Positions 59,389-64,000 of a stretch of DNA of 64,000 nucleotides are shown in pieces. Within the stretch, counting starts at the first letter, position 1. The number at the start of each line of letters is the position of its first letter. The translations under genes were made by a program, and so were the position numbers. This DNA is from Gammaproteobacteria bacterium (GTDB taxonomy: Bacteria; Pseudomonadota; Gammaproteobacteria; GRL18): NCBI GenBank assembly GCA_015488755.1, contig WFNB01000023.1:1-64000 (forward strand), written 5' to 3'. The notes under the pieces are model-generated. The model was not told the DNA's origin. It worked only from the letters and a program-made list of their open reading frames with translations, and searched no databases.

Positions 59389-59763
59389 ATGAAAAAAATA
59401 ATGATGCTTATTATGATCTCTATTTTATTAAGTTTGACTATCGCCTGTTCGGCAAAGCAAACTCGACCAGACAAGCCAGGACCAAACTATGTTTGGGTGC
59501 CTGCTCACACACAAGCCAATGGTAATTATCTTGCAGGGCATTGGAAATATATTGACCCAAAACCTACCAAGTCAAATAGGCCTGATAAGCCTGGTCCAAA
59601 CTATATTTGGGTACCCAAGCATACTAAGCCTAATGGTAACTTTGTTGCCGGACATTGGAAATATGTCGATCCTTATCCAGGCAAGCATAAAAAAGGGAAA
59701 AAATGGATTCCAGGGCATTACAAGCCCAATGGTAAATGGATTCCTGGTCATTATAGAAAATAA
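59389..59763 (+). CDS. Lipoprotein with tandem YVWVPxHxxxNGxxxxGHWKY repeats
   Basis: Lipobox LTIAC; RPDKPGPNYVWVPAHTQANGNYLAGHWKYIDP / RPDKPGPNYIWVPKHTKPNGNFVAGHWKYVDP / KWIPGHYKPNGKWIPGHYRK. Confidence 0.8.
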   Translation: MKKIMMLIMISILLSLTIACSAKQTRPDKPGPNYVWVPAHTQANGNYLAGHWKYIDPKPTKSNRPDKPGPNYIWVPKHTKPNGNFVAGHWKYVDPYPGKHKKGKKWIPGHYKPNGKWIPGHYRK

Positions 59764-59770
59764 TTAATGC

Positions 59771-59814
59771 TTTAGGATATGGGGAGGATGTGTTTTATCT
59801 GCTCCTATCCTAAA
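59771..59814. terminator. Probable bidirectional terminator between convergent genes
   Basis: TTTAGGATATGGGGAG...CTCCTATCCTAAA imperfect inverted repeat. Confidence 0.5.
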
Positions 59815-59819
59815 TCCTA

Positions 59820-60470
59820 CTAATCAAAATTAACCACTTTTCCCGTTGATAAAAAAACCACACTTTCAGCAATATTAGTGACCCGATCACCCACACGTTC
59901 TAATTGGTGAATGATCCATAGTTGATAGGTGTAATTAATAGATTTTGTTGGCTTTGCCTGCATAAGGTTGAAAATACGATCATTAAGTAGATGTTCAATA
60001 TCATCTATTTCATCATCCAATAAGGCAATATCATTGGCTTTTTTGGCATCTTGTTCGGCATAGTCAATTAATATTTCATTAAGCATAAAAATACATTTTT
60101 TTGACATATCAAGAATATCAGATTTTAATTCTAAATGAGTAAAGTTTCTTTTTTTTACAATTTTTGCAATAGAGACAGCATAATCTGCAATGCGTTCCAG
60201 CTCTTTTGCAATACTCATATCAGCGAGTAACTCACGTAAGTCATGAGCAACGGGCTGTTGTCGAGCAATGACCTGAATACAATCTTGTTCAACACGAGCT
60301 TCTAACTCATTAATGACTTTATCATTTTTAATCACTTCATCTGCGAGCACAGGATTAGCAGATTGATAACAACTCATGGCTTTTTCAATAGCCTGACATG
60401 TTTCATGCCCCATTTTAAGAATATTTTTTCTTATGAGACTTTCTTCTTTAGATAGATATATTGCTAGCAT
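59820..60470 (-). CDS. phoU: PhoU-family phosphate regulatory protein (copy 1)
   Basis: KELERIADYAVSIAKIVKKR...HQLERVGDRVTNIAESVVFLSTGK. Confidence 0.88.
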   Translation of the reverse strand: MLAIYLSKEESLIRKNILKMGHETCQAIEKAMSCYQSANPVLADEVIKNDKVINELEARVEQDCIQVIARQQPVAHDLRELLADMSIAKELERIADYAVSIAKIVKKRNFTHLELKSDILDMSKKCIFMLNEILIDYAEQDAKKANDIALLDDEIDDIEHLLNDRIFNLMQAKPTKSINYTYQLWIIHQLERVGDRVTNIAESVVFLSTGKVVNFD

Positions 60471-60503
60471 ATATGCTATGTTCCTTTATCTTAATTTAAT
60501 CGC

Positions 60504-61175
60504 TTAAACTCTACCCATTGCTCCGCCTACCTTGGCATAATGCATGAGTGTTGCAATGCTCAGTGCTCGATCAGCAATCTTTTCAAGACGACGTAATGCG
60601 GCCATAATGTCTTGATAATCTTTTGTTAAATTCATATCACTATTGATTTTTTTAAGTAAGCTTTTTTCAATTATTTTATACAAATCATCATTCTTACTTT
60701 CTTCTATAACCACTTGTTTATAATAGTCATCAACAGATTTTTTATCAGTGACTTCAATTAACTTAAGGGCATAAGTGAGGGCATTCACAGATGATTTTTG
60801 TAATGGTATGGCATACTCAAGAATAAAATCTTTATCAACATCATCGGTTAAAGAATTAGGGAAATCACGAATAAATGAATTGCAACTATTAGCAATGCGA
60901 TCAAATTCATTGGTTATTTTTAAAAAAGCAATCAATTCTCGTAAGTCTCGTGCCTCTGGTGTGTATAAGGCAAATACTTTTATGATTAAGTTATCAATCG
61001 TATCAATACTTTCATAGCGCTCTTTTTTAGGTATTTTTTTTATTTTATTAAGTGCACAAGTATCACAACGCTCTAATGATTCTAAGATCACTTTATTCAT
61101 TGTTAATGTTGTTGTGCCAAGTTTTACTATTTCATTTAAAATGAGATTTAATTTTTCTTTTTCTGTGGGTAACAT
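60504..61175 (-). CDS. PhoU-like protein (divergent copy 2)
   Basis: ARDLRELIAFLKITNEFDRIANSCNSFIRD...LRRLEKIADRALSIATLMHYAKVG. Confidence 0.75.
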   Translation of the reverse strand: MLPTEKEKLNLILNEIVKLGTTTLTMNKVILESLERCDTCALNKIKKIPKKERYESIDTIDNLIIKVFALYTPEARDLRELIAFLKITNEFDRIANSCNSFIRDFPNSLTDDVDKDFILEYAIPLQKSSVNALTYALKLIEVTDKKSVDDYYKQVVIEESKNDDLYKIIEKSLLKKINSDMNLTKDYQDIMAALRRLEKIADRALSIATLMHYAKVGGAMGRV

Positions 61176-62024
61176 CTATCCATACCTGCCTGTAATATAA
61201 TCTTCTGTTTTCTTTCTTCCAGGGTTAATAAAAATCGTTTCTGTATCCGCATATTCAATCAATTCGCCCATATGAAAAAATGCGGTATGATCAGCAACTC
61301 GTCCTGCCTGTTGCATATTATGTGTGACGATAACAATGGTGTATTTTTCTTTTAGTTCCAACATTAATGTTTCAATTTTTTCTGTTGAAATGGGGTCTAA
61401 TGCGGATGTGGGCTCATCCATTAATATGACATCGGGCTGTACTGCTATCGTTCTAGCAATACATAAACGTTGTTGCTGACCACCTGATAGGGAAGTGCCA
61501 GGTTGAGCTAGTTTGTCCTTGACCTCATTCCATAAACCAGCTTGTAATAATGATTTTTCTACTAAATCGTCACATTTATGGCCTTTTTTTACCATACCAT
61601 GCTTAAGTGGTGCATAAGAAACATTGTCATAAATTGATTTTGGAAAGGGATTGGGTTGCTGAAAAACCATACCAACTCGTTTTCTGACAGAGACTTCATC
61701 AACATCCTTATCATAGATATTTTTACCATCAATAATGACGGTTCCTTCTACTCGAACAGAGCTGATTAAGTCATTCATACGGTTTAAGCAACGCAAAAAA
61801 GTGGATTTTCCACAACCAGAAGGGCCAATGAGTGCGGTGATTTTATTTTCATATACATCAATGTCAATGGTCTTCAATGCTTGATTGTCACCATAGTATA
61901 AATTCAGTCCTTGGACCATTATTTTGTTATTGAGTAATGAATTATTAAGAGGCTTTTGCCCTGTAATATCATTAGAGGGATAGTCCATGTTTTTTGTCAT
62001 TGTCTTGTTACCATTTAACTTCAA
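61176..62024 (-). CDS. pstB: Phosphate ABC transporter ATP-binding protein
   Basis: [87 protein letters not shown]. Confidence 0.97.
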   Translation of the reverse strand: MKLNGNKTMTKNMDYPSNDITGQKPLNNSLLNNKIMVQGLNLYYGDNQALKTIDIDVYENKITALIGPSGCGKSTFLRCLNRMNDLISSVRVEGTVIIDGKNIYDKDVDEVSVRKRVGMVFQQPNPFPKSIYDNVSYAPLKHGMVKKGHKCDDLVEKSLLQAGLWNEVKDKLAQPGTSLSGGQQQRLCIARTIAVQPDVILMDEPTSALDPISTEKIETLMLELKEKYTIVIVTHNMQQAGRVADHTAFFHMGELIEYADTETIFINPGRKKTEDYITGRYG

Positions 62025-63222
62025 GTTTTTTGCGAAGGATAATTGCTAGAGTATTTAGTGAAATAAGGACACTTAATAGGATCATAATGCCTGCGGCAGT
62101 ACGTTCGATATAGGCACGCTCAGGCATACCAGCCCAAGTAAATATTTGTGCCGGCATAACCGTTGCTGCTTCAAAAATAGAACTGGGACTGTCGGGGATG
62201 AAAGCGATCATACCGATAATAATTAAGGGTGCTGTTTCACCCATAGCCTGAGCCATACCGATAATTGAACCGGTCATAATACCAGGAAAGGCTAAAGGTA
62301 ATACATGATCCTGTACGACTTGAATTTTGGTTAAGCCTAAACCATAGCCTGCCTGACGGATACTATCAGGAACACTGCGTAGTGCCGCACGGGAGCTGAC
62401 AATAATAATTGGTAATGTCATCAGTGCTAAAGTTAGGCCACCGACCAATGGAGAACTGCGGGGCATGCCTAATAAATTAATAAAAACAGCCAACCCTAAT
62501 AAGCCAAAAAGAATGGATGGAATAGCGGCTAGATTATTAATATTCACTTCAATTAATTGTGTCCAACGATTGTCCTCGGCAAATTCTTCCAGATAGACAG
62601 CGGTCATTACGCCTAAGGGAAAGGCCGTGAGCATGGTCACAATTAATGTCAGTATTGAGCCAATAGTTGCTGAAAGCATGCCTGAATTTTCAGGTGTTTT
62701 TGAGTCGCCATGGGTAAAAAAGAGGCTGTTAAATTTTAGCTTAATAGTAGCCTGTTGCTCCATTTGTTGAATAAGTTTTAATTGCTTATCTTTTATTTTG
62801 TAATAATGTCCCTTCATGTACTGATCAATTTGATGATTAGCCAGAACCCAAGTCTTTCTGGTGGTATTGATAAGTTCTGGTGATGCTTCTACTAACTTGG
62901 GAATATTTCTTAGCCATGCACGACTGACAATTCTACGATATTTTTTATCAATGGCTTTACGGGTCGATACAATGGTTTTTTTATTATAAGTAACATCGAT
63001 TTGTACATAGGTTTGTTGGAAAGCAGGTAATCCCTTAACCACCATATCACCTAAGAAAAAAACTAAAAAACAAATAGCAAAAACAATACTGGCGATGGTA
63101 AAAAACTTAAATCGTTTAGCCTTATTATGACGTTTTATAAGAGTGGGGTCATAAAAGGGGTTATCATTGACCACTTGTGATGATTGATGTTTTTCTGAAG
63201 TTGGTTCTATTATATTATTCAT
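62008..63222 (-). CDS. pstA: Phosphate ABC transporter permease PstA with long N-terminal extension
   Basis: [87 protein letters not shown]. Confidence 0.94.
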   Translation of the reverse strand: MNNIIEPTSEKHQSSQVVNDNPFYDPTLIKRHNKAKRFKFFTIASIVFAICFLVFFLGDMVVKGLPAFQQTYVQIDVTYNKKTIVSTRKAIDKKYRRIVSRAWLRNIPKLVEASPELINTTRKTWVLANHQIDQYMKGHYYKIKDKQLKLIQQMEQQATIKLKFNSLFFTHGDSKTPENSGMLSATIGSILTLIVTMLTAFPLGVMTAVYLEEFAEDNRWTQLIEVNINNLAAIPSILFGLLGLAVFINLLGMPRSSPLVGGLTLALMTLPIIIVSSRAALRSVPDSIRQAGYGLGLTKIQVVQDHVLPLAFPGIMTGSIIGMAQAMGETAPLIIIGMIAFIPDSPSSIFEAATVMPAQIFTWAGMPERAYIERTAAGIMILLSVLISLNTLAIILRKKLEVKW

Positions 63223-63248
63223 AATTATTTATCAGGCTATAGAAATTT

Positions 63249-64000
63249 TTATAAGGTATTAATTTTATATTTTTCTTTAAATTTTCGGATTAACGCTAAA
63301 GAGACAATATTGAGTAATAAGGTCACAAAAAATAAGATTAAACCCAGAGCAAAAGCGGACAAAGTATCGGGTGAATTAAATTCATGATCACCGACTAATG
63401 AATCAACAATTCGAACAGTAACGGTGGTCATATCTTCAAGGATATTCCATGATAAATTGGGACGTAGACCAGCGGCCATAACAACGATCATGGTTTCACC
63501 TAAAGCCTTAGATAAACCTAATAAAGTAGCTGATATAATCCCTGGTAAGGCAGAAGGAATAACAATATGACTAATGGTTTCACTCATGGTCATACCTAAG
63601 GCAAGAGAAGCCTTACGTTGTGAATCAGGAACGGCTTGTATCACATCATCACTTAAAGATGAAATAATTGGGATGATCATAATGCCCATAACAATACCAC
63701 TGGCTAGGGCACTATTAAATGAAGCATGGATACCTAATAAGGAGAAAAAATTAACAATAGCCGGAGCAACAGTAATGGCGGCAAAAAAACCATACACAAC
63801 AGTTGGAATACCGGCCAGTATTTCTAATAAGGGTTTCAGTTTGTTTCGTGTGCTGGGTGTGGCATATTCACTCATAAAAATAGCACTACCAAGACCAATA
63901 GGTAAAGCAACAGACATGGCAATAAAAGTAATAATAAAGGTACCAGAAAAAATAGGTAGGGCACCGAACTTACTATTAGCAACACCGGGTGACCACTCTG
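63249..64000 (-). CDS. pstC: Phosphate ABC transporter permease PstC, C-terminal part (5' end outside window)
   Basis: LPIGLGSAIFMSEYATPSTRNKLKPLLEILAGIPTVVYGFFA; reading frame stays open to the window end (EWSPGVANSKFGALPIFSGTFIITFIAMSVALPIG). Confidence 0.92.
   Translation of the reverse strand, partial: EWSPGVANSKFGALPIFSGTFIITFIAMSVALPIGLGSAIFMSEYATPSTRNKLKPLLEILAGIPTVVYGFFAAITVAPAIVNFFSLLGIHASFNSALASGIVMGIMIIPIISSLSDDVIQAVPDSQRKASLALGMTMSETISHIVIPSALPGIISATLLGLSKALGETMIVVMAAGLRPNLSWNILEDMTTVTVRIVDSLVGDHEFNSPDTLSAFALGLILFFVTLLLNIVSLALIRKFKEKYKINTL

Noticed and set aside
62700-63060. PstA extra periplasmic segment as a novel fusion
   Set aside because: Long N-terminal/periplasmic extensions are known in proteobacterial PstA proteins.

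Overview
The window is about 64 kb of AT-rich, gene-dense DNA that looks gammaproteobacterial, judged from gene content and order only. From left to right it holds: (1) the 3' part of a polyunsaturated fatty acid synthase locus: a truncated pfaA with tandem ACPs, KR and DH, then a PfaC-like protein with an embedded acyltransferase domain, then pfaD; (2) an MCP, a SulP transporter, and gyrA-serC-serA-pheA-hisC-tyrA; (3) hypotheticals, tandem DUF4139-like genes, DUF4197, TatD, PilZ, a CinA/PncC-like gene, recA and prpE; (4) a co-directional 19.5 kb redox cluster (38267-57817); (5) secreted hypotheticals and, on the minus strand, pstC(partial)-pstA-pstB-phoU-phoU. The redox cluster encodes SdhB/FrdB-like and SdhA/FrdA-like subunits without membrane anchors, a lone NuoF-like subunit, 2-oxoglutarate:ferredoxin oxidoreductase KorAB, a full Rnf complex (B-C-D-G-E-A), two divergent PFOR-derived proteins inserted in the rnf operon, and a small Cys-rich membrane protein at the end. 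This cluster is the best candidate for an undescribed system: a soluble fumarate reductase/NADH/OGOR/Rnf electron-transfer module with PFOR-like proteins whose TPP motifs look degenerate. Three 142-bp MITE-like inverted-repeat elements and a related 214-bp element are dispersed through the window; their core hairpins covary. No rRNA, tRNA or CRISPR was recognised. All calls come from reading motifs and translations; no database search was run.
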